A stretch of DNA of 8,188 nucleotides from an uncultured Collinsella sp. (GCA_902479075.1 CABSNK010000039.1:1-8188); one strand, 5' to 3'. Shown: positions 1 to 6,904, counted from the first letter of the stretch. Program-made: numbers and translations. Notes: a model not told the origin generated them from the sequence alone.

Positions 1-9
1 CGTTTGTCT

Positions 10-55
10 CCACCCGCGTAGCGGGTGGTTTAAAGCTGGCCGCTGCGCGGCCAGC
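10..55. repeat. Paired hairpins, REP/BIME-like or IS200/IS605-end-like
   Basis: Two perfect stem-loops sit side by side. The first has an 8-bp stem CCACCCGC/GCGGGTGG (10-17 with 21-28) around a GTA loop. The second has a 9-bp stem GCTGGCCGC/GCGGCCAGC (35-43 with 47-55) around a TGC loop. They are separated by the self-complementary TTTAAA (29-34) and followed by GGACTAAAGTC. Paired GC-rich hairpins with 3-nt loops are typical of REP/BIME elements and of the subterminal hairpins of IS200/IS605-family ends; assigning this copy to either is my inference. The first hairpin plus TTT could also act as a weak terminator for a rightward gene outside the window. Confidence 0.55.
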
Positions 56-72
56 GGACTAAAGTCTTGAAC

Positions 73-104
73 AAAAACCGGGGCCCGCATGATGCGGACC
101 CCGG
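73..104 (-). terminator. Rho-independent terminator of glnN
   Basis: Read on the minus strand, an almost fully paired 27-nt hairpin (104 to 78) with 13-nt arms is followed immediately by five T residues (77 to 73). The one non-Watson-Crick position is C/A on the plus strand but becomes a G-U wobble in minus-strand RNA, so the structure favours leftward transcription. It lies about 30 bp past the glnN stop codon, as expected for its terminator. Confidence 0.9.
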
Positions 105-135
105 CTCAATACCGTGACGATATGTCAGTTACGCC

Positions 136-2223
136 CTACACGTAGAACAGGATGTCGTCGTAGGTCGGGACCGGCCAGTAGTCGGCTGCCACGATCTCCT
201 CCATGGCGTCCACGGCGGCACGCAGCGCATCCATAGCGGGAACGACCTCGTGCGCGTACACGTTGGCCTGCTCCTGGCCATCGAGGGCCTCAGCCTTCTG
301 ATGCACGGCGTCAAGCGCCTTGATGGAGTCGTTGATGGTGGTGATGCCGTTGCAGAGCTTGTTGAGCGTGTTCTGCTCGCACTGCATGGCGGCCTCGGCG
401 CCGGCGGCACGAATAGTCTCAAGGCCCTTAGCGACCTTGGTGGCATAGGCGGTAATGACCGGGCGATAGGTACGACGCGCCTCGCGAACCATCGTGGTAG
501 CCTCGATGTTCATGAGCTTGTTGTACTTCTCGAGCTTGCAGTCGTAGCGGCACTGGGCCTCGGCCTTGGTCAGGACACCCGTCTCCTCAAAGAGCGCGAT
601 GGCCTTATCGGAAACAAAGGCGGGCAGGGCGTCGGCCGTGGTCTTGTTGTTGGCAAGGCCGCGCTTCTCGGCCTCAACGGGCCACTCGTCGGAGTAGCCG
701 TCACCGGAGAACAAGATGCGCTGGTGGTCGGTCAGGACCTTCTTGCAGTACTCGAGCGCAGCGTCCTGGAACTCATCCTCGGGCGTACCCTCAAGCGCGT
801 CGGCGAAGGACTTGAGCGACTTGGCCACGGCGGCATCGAGCACCAGGTTGGAGTCGGAGACGTTCTGCTCGGAGCCGCAGGCACGGAACTCGAACTTGTT
901 GCCGGTGAAGGCAAACGGGGAGGTGCGGTTGCGGTCGGTGTTGTCCTGCATCAGCTTGGGCAGGGTATCGGCGCCCAGGTCGAGCACGCCGCGCGTGGCA
1001 TGGACGGAAGCCTTGCCATCGATGATCTTCTCGACGACCTCGGTAAGCTGGTCGCCCAGGAAGATGGACATAATCGCCGGAGGAGCCTCGTTGGCACCCA
1101 GACGATGATCGTTGCCGGCCGAGGCAACAGAGGCACGCAGGAGCTCCTGATAGTTATCGACGGCTTCGATTACCGCGGTGAGGAAGACGATGAACTGCAG
1201 GTTGTCGAGCGGGGTGTCGCCCGGATCGAGCAGATTCTCGGACTCGGTGCCAAGCGACCAGTTGTTGTGCTTGCCCGAACCGTTGATGCCCTCAAAGGGC
1301 TTCTCGTGCAGCAGGCAAACCAAGTCGTGGCGGGAGGCAATGAGCTTCATTTTCTCCATCATGACCAGGTTCTGGTCGATGGCCTCGTTGACCTCGCCAT
1401 AGACCGGTGCGAGCTCATGCTGGCAGGGAGCGACCTCGTTGTGCTTGGTCTTGGCGGGAATGCCGAGCGCCCACAGCTCATCGTCCAGGTCCTTCATATA
1501 GGCCGAGACGGTGGGGCGGATAGCGCCAAAGTAGTGCTCCTCGAGCTCCTGACCCTTGCAGGGAGCAGCGCCAAAGAGGGTGCGGCCGGTGATGACCAGG
1601 TCCTTGCGCTTGCGGTAGGCGTCCTTCTTGATCAGGAAGTACTCCTGCTCGTCGCCCACGGAAGGAACGACCTTCTTGGGGGTCTTGCCAAACAGCGCCA
1701 AAACGCGCTTGGACTCACGCGAGAGCGCGGTCATGGAGCGCAGCAGCGGGGTCTTCTTGTCCAGGGCCTCGCCCGTGTAGGAGCAGAAAGCCGTGGGGAT
1801 GCACAGGACATCGTCCTTAATGAAGGCGGGGCTAGTGGGGTCCCAAGCGGTGTAGCCACGGGCCTCGAAGGTAGCACGCAGGCCGCCGTTGGGGAAGCTC
1901 GAGGCATCGGGCTCGCCCTGGATGAGGTTCTTGCCCGTAAACTTGGTAATGGCGGTGCCGTCGTGGTTGGGCTCCAGGAAGCTGTCGTGCTTCTCGGAAG
2001 TAATGCCCGAAAGCGGCTGGAACCAGTGCGCGTAGTGCGTCGCGCCCTTGGAGATGGCCCAGACCTTCATGGCATGGGCAACGGCGTTGGCCACATCCAG
2101 GTCGAGCGGCTCACCGCCCTCGAGGGTTGCAGCAAGGCGCTTCCAAATGTCCTTGGGGAGGTAGTCCTTCATGACTTCCTCAGAGAACACCATGGTCCCG
2201 AAGCGGTCAGTAAGTTCGGCCAT
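136..2223 (-). CDS. glnN: Glutamine synthetase, type III
   Basis: This cytoplasmic enzyme makes glutamine from glutamate, ammonia and ATP, the entry point of ammonium assimilation. The protein is 695 residues, the usual length of the type III family (about 700) and much longer than type I or II enzymes. Recognisable GSIII blocks are HYAHWFQPLSGITSEKHDSF near residues 62-81, a segment containing NEVAPCQHELAP, NGSGKHNNW at 314-322 (nucleotide and glutamate site region), and GNDHRLGANEAPPA at 370-383. The frame is open upstream to an ATG at 2286, but the ATG at 2223 has a strong AAGGGAG Shine-Dalgarno 6 nt ahead and the protein then begins MAELTDRFGT, so I place the start there. The gene stands alone, divergent from metF, with its own terminator and a possible nitrogen-regulator site about 80 bp upstream. 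Family assignment is firm; the gene name follows GSIII convention. Confidence 0.96.
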   Translation of the reverse strand: MAELTDRFGTMVFSEEVMKDYLPKDIWKRLAATLEGGEPLDLDVANAVAHAMKVWAISKGATHYAHWFQPLSGITSEKHDSFLEPNHDGTAITKFTGKNLIQGEPDASSFPNGGLRATFEARGYTAWDPTSPAFIKDDVLCIPTAFCSYTGEALDKKTPLLRSMTALSRESKRVLALFGKTPKKVVPSVGDEQEYFLIKKDAYRKRKDLVITGRTLFGAAPCKGQELEEHYFGAIRPTVSAYMKDLDDELWALGIPAKTKHNEVAPCQHELAPVYGEVNEAIDQNLVMMEKMKLIASRHDLVCLLHEKPFEGINGSGKHNNWSLGTESENLLDPGDTPLDNLQFIVFLTAVIEAVDNYQELLRASVASAGNDHRLGANEAPPAIMSIFLGDQLTEVVEKIIDGKASVHATRGVLDLGADTLPKLMQDNTDRNRTSPFAFTGNKFEFRACGSEQNVSDSNLVLDAAVAKSLKSFADALEGTPEDEFQDAALEYCKKVLTDHQRILFSGDGYSDEWPVEAEKRGLANNKTTADALPAFVSDKAIALFEETGVLTKAEAQCRYDCKLEKYNKLMNIEATTMVREARRTYRPVITAYATKVAKGLETIRAAGAEAAMQCEQNTLNKLCNGITTINDSIKALDAVHQKAEALDGQEQANVYAHEVVPAMDALRAAVDAMEEIVAADYWPVPTYDDILFYV

Positions 2224-2229
2224 ACGGAA

Positions 2230-2236
2230 CTCCCTT
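2230..2236 (-). promoter_or_regulatory. Ribosome binding site deciding the glnN start
   Basis: Minus-strand AAGGGAG lies 6 nt before the ATG at 2223. The upstream in-frame ATG at 2286 has no comparable purine-rich sequence, so this site argues for the shorter 695-residue protein. Confidence 0.8.
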
Positions 2237-2302
2237 CGTATCGGCACCGCGTGAGAAGCGGTGTTGATTACTAACGAACGAGTCACAGCTTAGACTCGCC
2301 GT

Positions 2303-2340
2303 GTTTCCGCGACATTACCGTTATGTTGCTGTCGCGAAAC
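2303..2340 (-). promoter_or_regulatory. Dyad resembling actinobacterial GlnR boxes, upstream of glnN
   Basis: On the plus strand the site reads GTTTC-n6-ATTAC-n6-GTTGC-n6-GAAAC, four pentamers at exact 11-bp spacing. The outer pair are perfect reverse complements and each is backed by GCGACA or TGTCGC. The Streptomyces GlnR operator is described as GTnAC-n6-GaAAC repeats with the same 11-bp period. Each end here gives one such box (GTTGC-n6-GAAAC on plus, GTAAT-n6-GAAAC on minus) with a single mismatch in the first pentamer. Its place 80 bp ahead of a glutamine synthetase start fits nitrogen control. The regulator is not in the window, so its identity is inferred; another dimeric regulator could bind the same dyad. 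Confidence 0.5.
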
Positions 2341-2428
2341 CAATCAATGAGGTTACCCTATCGAGGCGGCGTTGCCACCCTCAACAGCCAATCAACTGCA
2401 TAAATTGCAGACCTCTCCCCATGGTTTA

Positions 2429-2517
2429 AGGGTAGTCAATGTAGGATGGGGCTCTATTAACTGGTATTTCGCATCAGATACCATTCAATATAGTCCCCAT
2501 CCTACATTGACCGCCCT
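2429..2517. repeat. Long near-perfect inverted repeat, possible MITE or structured RNA
   Basis: A 17-bp perfect inverted repeat (GTCAATGTAGGATGGGG at 2435-2451 with its complement at 2495-2511) is extended outward by AGGG/CCCT after a 2-bp mismatch. It is extended inward by a one-base bulge, about four of five pairs, and a final block including TGGTAT/ATACCA (2462-2467 with 2478-2483), closing on a 10-nt loop at 2468-2477. Pairing is slightly better on the minus strand, where a C/A pair becomes G-U. Neither side has a T-run, so it is not an intrinsic terminator. There is no reading frame inside and no clear target-site duplication. A non-autonomous mobile element, a processed RNA or a large operator are all possible. 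Confidence 0.6.
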
Positions 2518-2601
2518 GTTATAGGAAATGCCGATAGCGAAGCATTTTCGATTGGTATCCCCAAATAGCGAGTGAAACTCCACCGTGGCACAGTGGTGCT
2601 G

Positions 2602-2607
2602 TAGAAT
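2602..2607 (+). promoter_or_regulatory. Candidate -10 element of the metF operon
   Basis: TAGAAT matches the sigma-A -10 consensus at five of six positions and lies 43 bp before the metF ATG. No recognisable TTGACA-like -35 occurs at 16-18 bp spacing, so this is a weak call. The upstream sequence CTCCAC...TGGCAC recurs ahead of the candidate promoter at 6942. Confidence 0.3.
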
Positions 2608-2637
2608 CCTTACAACACATCACACTATTACGTATCT

Positions 2638-2644
2638 AGAGGAG
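2638..2644 (+). promoter_or_regulatory. Ribosome binding site deciding the metF start
   Basis: AGAGGAG is followed by a 6-nt spacer and ATG at 2651. The frame is open back to 2585, but the 22 extra residues there have no ribosome binding site and no resemblance to MetF. Confidence 0.85.
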
Positions 2645-2650
2645 CACGAT

Positions 2651-3523
2651 ATGCGCGTCGACGAGGTTTTTAAGCAGGCAGCATCCCAGGGCACCGCACC
2701 TGTTTCGTTTGAGATGTTCCCGCCCAAGGGCGAGCTTACCCTCGACACGGCTCGCGAGGTGGCAGGCAATCTATGCAAGCTTTCGCCGAGCTTTGTCTCG
2801 GTTACCTGTTCGGCCGGCGGCTCGGGTAACGGTGCCACCACCGCTCCCATCGCGCATATGATTTCGAGCGAATTCGATACGCCCTCGATAGCGCACCTCA
2901 CCTGCGTGGGCCGCACGCATGCCGATATCGCCGCCAAGATCGATGAATACCGCTCCGCCGGCGTAGAAAATGTGCTGGCCCTGCGTGGTGATCTTCCCGC
3001 CGGCGCGACCGAGGACGACAAGCCCGCCTCAGACTACGCCTACGCCCGCGACCTTATCCCCGAGCTCGTCGACGCCGGCTTTTGCGTGGGCGCCGCAGCC
3101 TACCCCGAGGGCCACATTGCCTGCGAGGATCTCAACCTCTCGGTCGAGCACCTCAAGCAAAAACAGGACGCCGGCGCGAGCTTCTTTGTGACGCAGCTCT
3201 TTTTTGATAACGAGTGCTTCTACCGTTTTCGCGAGCTTGCCGACAAGGCCGGTATCACCGTGCCCATTACCGCGGGCATCATGCCGTTTATGGGCAAGTC
3301 GCAGATCAGCCGTATGGTCTTTATGTGCGGCGCGTCGCTGCCCTCCCCCGTCATCAAGATTCTCGCCAAATACGAGAACGACCCCAAGAGCCTGCAGGCA
3401 GCCGGTGTAGATTATGCTGCCCGTCAGCTTTGCGACCTCAAGGAGCACGGTGCCGACGGTCTGCACCTGTACACTATGAATCGTCCTGCGATCGCCGCAA
3501 CCATTATGGAGCGCCTGGGGTAA
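2651..3523 (+). CDS. metF: 5,10-methylenetetrahydrofolate reductase
   Basis: This cytoplasmic flavoprotein reduces 5,10-methylene-THF to 5-methyl-THF, the methyl donor for methionine synthase. The protein is 290 residues, close to E. coli MetF (296), and is a single TIM-barrel domain. Family motifs occur in order: SFEMFPPKGE with the catalytic glutamate at residue 21, SVTCSAGGSGN, HLTCVG, VLALRGD at 108-114 (its aspartate corresponds to the FAD-contacting Asp of E. coli MetF), AAYPEGH, FFVTQLFFDNE, ITAGIMP and the C-terminal GLHLYTMNRP. There is no C-terminal regulatory extension like that of the eukaryotic enzymes. It is the first gene of a three-gene operon and its TAA stop overlaps the ATG of the next gene (TAATG), suggesting translational coupling. 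Whether it uses NADH, NADPH or another electron donor cannot be read from the sequence. Confidence 0.96.
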   Translation: MRVDEVFKQAASQGTAPVSFEMFPPKGELTLDTAREVAGNLCKLSPSFVSVTCSAGGSGNGATTAPIAHMISSEFDTPSIAHLTCVGRTHADIAAKIDEYRSAGVENVLALRGDLPAGATEDDKPASDYAYARDLIPELVDAGFCVGAAAYPEGHIACEDLNLSVEHLKQKQDAGASFFVTQLFFDNECFYRFRELADKAGITVPITAGIMPFMGKSQISRMVFMCGASLPSPVIKILAKYENDPKSLQAAGVDYAARQLCDLKEHGADGLHLYTMNRPAIAATIMERLG

Positions 3524-4311
3524 TGGAAAAACCGCACATCGATACAGCTTTTGGTGAAGTGCCGGCCGACCTTGCGTCGCCGGCGCTCTACCGTATCGAT
3601 GCCGCCCATCGCCCCCGAGTCGACCGTGCCGAGATGCTGCGCTACCTGGGCTACGGCGGTCAGCAGATTGAGCCCGAGCTGTCGCAGCGTATTGAGCTTG
3701 TCGTTGAACGTCTGGAACTGGACATTGAGCCCCGTGGCGTGCGCCGCGTATTTGCCATCGATGCCACGAGCGTCGATGAACAGAGCAAGCCTTGCATTCG
3801 CTTGGTCGGCACCAACGTTGAGCTGCGCGGTCGCGATATCTATCGACATCTCAAAGACGCCCGCTTTGCCGCACTCATGGCATGCACCCTCGGCATGGAC
3901 GCCGAGCGTCGCCTGCGCACCACGGGAGCCCAGCAGCCCCTAGAGGGAGCCGTGCTCGATGCCGCATGCTCCGCCTATGTAGAGGCCGCCGTCGAGCAGA
4001 TGGACCAACAGGTCAAGGCTGCGGCCGCCGCACACGGACTCGCCGGCAACTGGCGCTTTAGTCCCGGCTACGGCGACTGCCCGCTTACGGCCCAGCGCTC
4101 AATCGTTGCTGCGCTCAACGCTACGCGGCTCATCGGGCTTACCGTCACACCCACCAGCCTGCTCATGCCCACCAAGAGCGTGACCGCAGTGATCGGTCTA
4201 TTTGACGGCGAGGTCCACGACGCCCAGAGCCGCCCTACCTGCAATATCTGCCGCATGCGCAAGCACTGCCGCTTCCGCGCCGCCCACACCACCTGCTATT
4301 CCAGCCATTAG
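3523..4311 (+). CDS. Free-standing methionine synthase reactivation-domain protein
   Basis: This 262-residue protein matches the C-terminal AdoMet-binding activation domain of MetH, encoded as a separate gene. In E. coli that domain binds AdoMet to remethylate MetH whose cob(I)alamin has been oxidised. The key motif RFSPGYGDCPL (178-188) has the same spacing as the E. coli RPAPGY segment, so Arg178 and Tyr183 correspond to its AdoMet-contacting Arg and Tyr. The downstream MetH lacks this domain, making a functional pair likely; Thermotoga maritima has a similar split arrangement. The C-terminus has Cys240, Cys243, Cys249 and Cys258 (CxxCx5C plus one), absent from the E. coli domain and suggestive of a metal or Fe-S site (inference). 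The start at 3523 overlaps the metF stop, with GGAG 11 nt upstream. The frame is open back to 3214 inside metF, but that part is out-of-frame shadow. The gene ends 9 bp before metH. Confidence 0.88.
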   Translation: MEKPHIDTAFGEVPADLASPALYRIDAAHRPRVDRAEMLRYLGYGGQQIEPELSQRIELVVERLELDIEPRGVRRVFAIDATSVDEQSKPCIRLVGTNVELRGRDIYRHLKDARFAALMACTLGMDAERRLRTTGAQQPLEGAVLDAACSAYVEAAVEQMDQQVKAAAAAHGLAGNWRFSPGYGDCPLTAQRSIVAALNATRLIGLTVTPTSLLMPTKSVTAVIGLFDGEVHDAQSRPTCNICRMRKHCRFRAAHTTCYSSH

Positions 4312-4320
4312 GAGCCCTCG

Positions 4321-6879
4321 ATGTTTACTCCGCTTATCACTCATGATTCTGACGGCACTGCATTGGCGGCACCCGTTGATGCCGCACGTCGTAATGGCGC
4401 TGCATACAAGACGCGCACAATCGACGACCTTCGCATTAAGGACGATCGCCTGCGCGCCGCCATCGAGGGCACGGGACACCTGCTGTTCGACGGTGGCATG
4501 GGCACCATGCTGCAGGCGGCCGGCATGAAAGCCGGCGCCCTGCCCGAGTTGCTCAACTTTGAGGAGCCCCAGGTCATTACCGATATTCAGCGTCAGTACG
4601 TCGAGGCCGCCTGCGACGTGATCACCGCCAACACCTTTGGTGCCAACGCCCACAAGCTCGATGGCGCCGCCACCGTGGCAGATGTCTTTGCCGCCGCCGT
4701 CGCCTGCGCCCGCGCGGCCGGTGCCCGCTACGTCGCCGGCGATATCGGCCCCATCGGCGCGCTGCTTCGCCCCTTGGGCACTCTGAGCTTCGACGAGGCC
4801 TATGACCTCTTTGCCGAGGAAGTGTGCGCCGGCGTCGACGCGGGCGTGGACCTCTTTATTATCGAGACCATGACCGACCTTGCCGAGATCAAGGCCGCCG
4901 TCCTCGCCTGCCGCGAGAACTCCGACCTGCCTGTCTTTGCCACAATGACCTTTGAGGAAGACGGTCGCACCTTCCTGGGTACGAGTCCCGAGGTTGCCGC
5001 CATCACGCTCGACGCCATCGGCGCTGACGTCCTGGGCATCAACTGCAGCCAGGGCCCGGCCGAGCTCCGAGGACTCGCCGCGCGTATGCTCACCGTCACC
5101 GACAAGCCCGTTATGGTGCAGGCCAATGCGGGACTGCCCCACGTGGACGACGACGGTAATACCGTCTTTGACATCCAGGCCCCCGAATACGCCAAGGCCG
5201 TCGCCGGCATGATCGCCGACGGCGTGAGCGTCGTGGGCGGTTGCTGCGGAACCACGCCGGCGCACATGGCGGCCTTGCGCACGCTTATCGACAACCACAC
5301 ACCCAGCCCGCGTCACCGCAAGCCCAGTATGTCGGTCACGAGCGCCCAGACGGTCGTGGACCTCCCCTGCGACGGCCACAAGATCGCCGTCATCGGCGAG
5401 CGCATCAATCCCACCGGCAAAAAGCGCCTGCAACAGGCCCTGCGCGACGGCGACCTAGACTACGTCGTGAGCCAGGGCATCAGCCAGCAGGAACAGGGCG
5501 CCGACATCCTGGACGTCAACGTGGGCCTGCCCGAGATCGACGAGGTCAAGATCATCCAACAGGCGACCGAGCAGCTCCAGGGCTCCACGCTGCTGCCGCT
5601 GCAGATCGACTCCACCGACCCCGCAGCCGTCGAGGCAGCCGTGCGCCGCTACGCCGGCAAGCCCATCATCAACTCGGTCAATGGCAAACAGCAAATCATG
5701 GACGAGATCTTTCCCCTAGTCGCCCACTACGGCACCAACGTTGTCGGCCTCACGCTCGACGAAGACGGCATCCCCGATACCGCCGAGGCTCGCTTCGCCA
5801 TCGCCGAGCGCATCGTAACCGAGGCTGCCCGTTACGGCATCGGACCGGACCGCATCCTCATCGACTGTCTGGTCATGACCGCCTCGACCAATCAACGCCA
5901 GGCCGAACAGATCCTGCGCGCCATGTCCCTGTGCAAAGAGCGTCTGGGCGTCAAATGCGCGCTCGGCGTGTCGAACATCAGCTTTGGTCTGCCTGCCCGC
6001 CCGCTGCTGGGCTCGGTCTTTTTGGCTGCCGCTTTTGGCGCGGGCCTGGACGCCCCCATCATGAACCCGGGCTCCAAGCGCTTTATGGATACCGTCTACA
6101 GCTATCGCGTGCTGAGCGTTGAAGACGAGGGCTCGACCGGATACATCGAGCGCTACGCCGGCTGGACCGATCCGTACAAGATCGCCGCGAACCCGGCGGC
6201 GGCTCAGGCAGCATCGACCGACGCCGCGCCCGCTGCTGGCACCGCCGGCACCGACGGCAACGACGACCCGATTCGTCGCATGGTCGTCTCGGGCCGCAAG
6301 GGCGAAATCGCGGCCGAGACCGAGCGCCTGCTGGCCGACCATGACGCCATGGACCTCATCAACAATCACTTTATCCCCGCCCTCGATGAGGTCGGAGTCC
6401 TCTTTGACCAGGGCAAGTTCTTCTTGCCGCAGCTTATGGCCTCGGCCGAGGCCGCGCGCGTGGGTTTTGACACCATCAAGCGCCTGATGCCCGCCGGCGA
6501 GATTGCCGACAAGGGCAAAATCTGCGTGGCCACCGTCAAGGGCGACATCCACGACATCGGTAAGAACATCGTCAAGATGCTGCTCGATAACTACGGCTAT
6601 ACCGTCTTTGACCTAGGCCGCGACGTCGACCCGCAAGAGGTGCTCAAGACCGTACGGGAGCGTGACATCAAGCTCGTCGGTCTTTCGGCGCTTATGACCA
6701 CCACGGTCGTCGCCATGGAGGAGACCATCAAACTGCTCCATGCCGAAGTGCCGGGCGTCAAGATCATCGTAGGCGGCGCCGTACTCACCCCCGAATACGC
6801 CAAGCAGATCGGCGCGGACTACTATGCCAAAGACGCCGCCGAAAGCGCTCGTATCGCCGAAGAGGTCTTTGGGCAGTAA
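4321..6879 (+). CDS. metH: Cobalamin-dependent methionine synthase lacking the activation domain
   Basis: It transfers the methyl group of 5-methyl-THF through cobalamin to homocysteine, giving methionine and THF. The 852 residues hold three modules. The homocysteine/zinc barrel spans about 50-330, with DGGMGTML at 57-64 and zinc ligands Cys242 (GINC) and Cys308/Cys309 (GGCC). The pterin-binding barrel begins about 353 (KIAVIGERINPTGK) and runs to about 600. The cobalamin module has a helical cap at about 651-730 and a Rossmann domain with GDIHDIGKN, where His744 is the lower cobalt ligand of the DxHxxG motif. An Ala/Thr/Asp-rich linker (about 624-650) precedes the cap. E. coli MetH has about 1,230 residues because it carries the fused activation domain, encoded here by the preceding gene. 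AGGAG at 4310-4314, overlapping the upstream stop, lies 6 nt before the ATG. About 35 N-terminal residues exceed the E. coli protein. Confidence 0.96.
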   Translation: MFTPLITHDSDGTALAAPVDAARRNGAAYKTRTIDDLRIKDDRLRAAIEGTGHLLFDGGMGTMLQAAGMKAGALPELLNFEEPQVITDIQRQYVEAACDVITANTFGANAHKLDGAATVADVFAAAVACARAAGARYVAGDIGPIGALLRPLGTLSFDEAYDLFAEEVCAGVDAGVDLFIIETMTDLAEIKAAVLACRENSDLPVFATMTFEEDGRTFLGTSPEVAAITLDAIGADVLGINCSQGPAELRGLAARMLTVTDKPVMVQANAGLPHVDDDGNTVFDIQAPEYAKAVAGMIADGVSVVGGCCGTTPAHMAALRTLIDNHTPSPRHRKPSMSVTSAQTVVDLPCDGHKIAVIGERINPTGKKRLQQALRDGDLDYVVSQGISQQEQGADILDVNVGLPEIDEVKIIQQATEQLQGSTLLPLQIDSTDPAAVEAAVRRYAGKPIINSVNGKQQIMDEIFPLVAHYGTNVVGLTLDEDGIPDTAEARFAIAERIVTEAARYGIGPDRILIDCLVMTASTNQRQAEQILRAMSLCKERLGVKCALGVSNISFGLPARPLLGSVFLAAAFGAGLDAPIMNPGSKRFMDTVYSYRVLSVEDEGSTGYIERYAGWTDPYKIAANPAAAQAASTDAAPAAGTAGTDGNDDPIRRMVVSGRKGEIAAETERLLADHDAMDLINNHFIPALDEVGVLFDQGKFFLPQLMASAEAARVGFDTIKRLMPAGEIADKGKICVATVKGDIHDIGKNIVKMLLDNYGYTVFDLGRDVDPQEVLKTVRERDIKLVGLSALMTTTVVAMEETIKLLHAEVPGVKIIVGGAVLTPEYAKQIGADYYAKDAAESARIAEEVFGQ

Positions 6880-6904
6880 CACAACGGAAACAACCCAGCA
6901 CCAA

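Larger units (their letters stand above)
2224..2650. other. Divergent intergenic region glnN-metF
   Basis: This 427-bp gap separates the leftward glnN from the rightward metF. Besides the entries listed separately (GlnR-like dyad, long hairpin, candidate metF -10, two Shine-Dalgarno sites), it holds a small AT-centred dyad CTGCA-taaat-TGCAG at 2396-2410 and a minor GAGT-gaa-ACTC repeat just before the metF -10 candidate. Very short reading frames beginning with ATG occur at about 2347 and 2528, but neither has a properly spaced ribosome binding site. I see no SAM-I, cobalamin or THF riboswitch consensus, and no convincing -35/-10 pair for glnN. Confidence 0.7.

Noticed and set aside
250..2274. 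674-codon open frame on the plus strand opposite glnN
   Set aside because: It is a shadow of glnN in GC-rich DNA with strong third-position bias. The translation is low-complexity (rich in Leu, Val, Gly), matches no family I know, and glnN on the other strand is unmistakable.
2224..2286. Longer glnN starting at the ATG at 2286
   Set aside because: There is no ribosome binding site there, and the added 21 residues do not resemble GSIII N-termini. The ATG at 2223 has a strong site.
2347..2403. 18-codon frame starting with ATG in the glnN-metF gap (and a 15-codon one at about 2528)
   Set aside because: Neither has a usable Shine-Dalgarno at proper spacing, and neither is enriched in codons that would suggest an attenuating leader peptide.
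2425..2523. Target-site duplication around the long hairpin (GTTTA left, GTTAT right)
   Set aside because: The similarity is only partial and such a short AT-rich match is expected by chance, so it does not support recent transposition on its own.
2586..2600. Possible sigma-54 promoter (TGGCAC followed by TGC) ahead of metF
   Set aside because: The GG to GC distance is one base short of the strictly kept -24/-12 spacing, and a sigma-54 is not expected in this group.
2512..2650. SAM-I, cobalamin or THF riboswitch in the metF leader
   Set aside because: None of the conserved core sequences is recognisable, and little sequence remains between the -10 candidate and the start codon for such a fold.
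4198..5433. 411-codon open frame on the minus strand opposite metH
   Set aside because: It is a Gly/Ala/Val/His-rich shadow translation lying antisense to conserved MetH motifs. The same applies to the minus-strand frames at 5716-6552 and 7487-8185.
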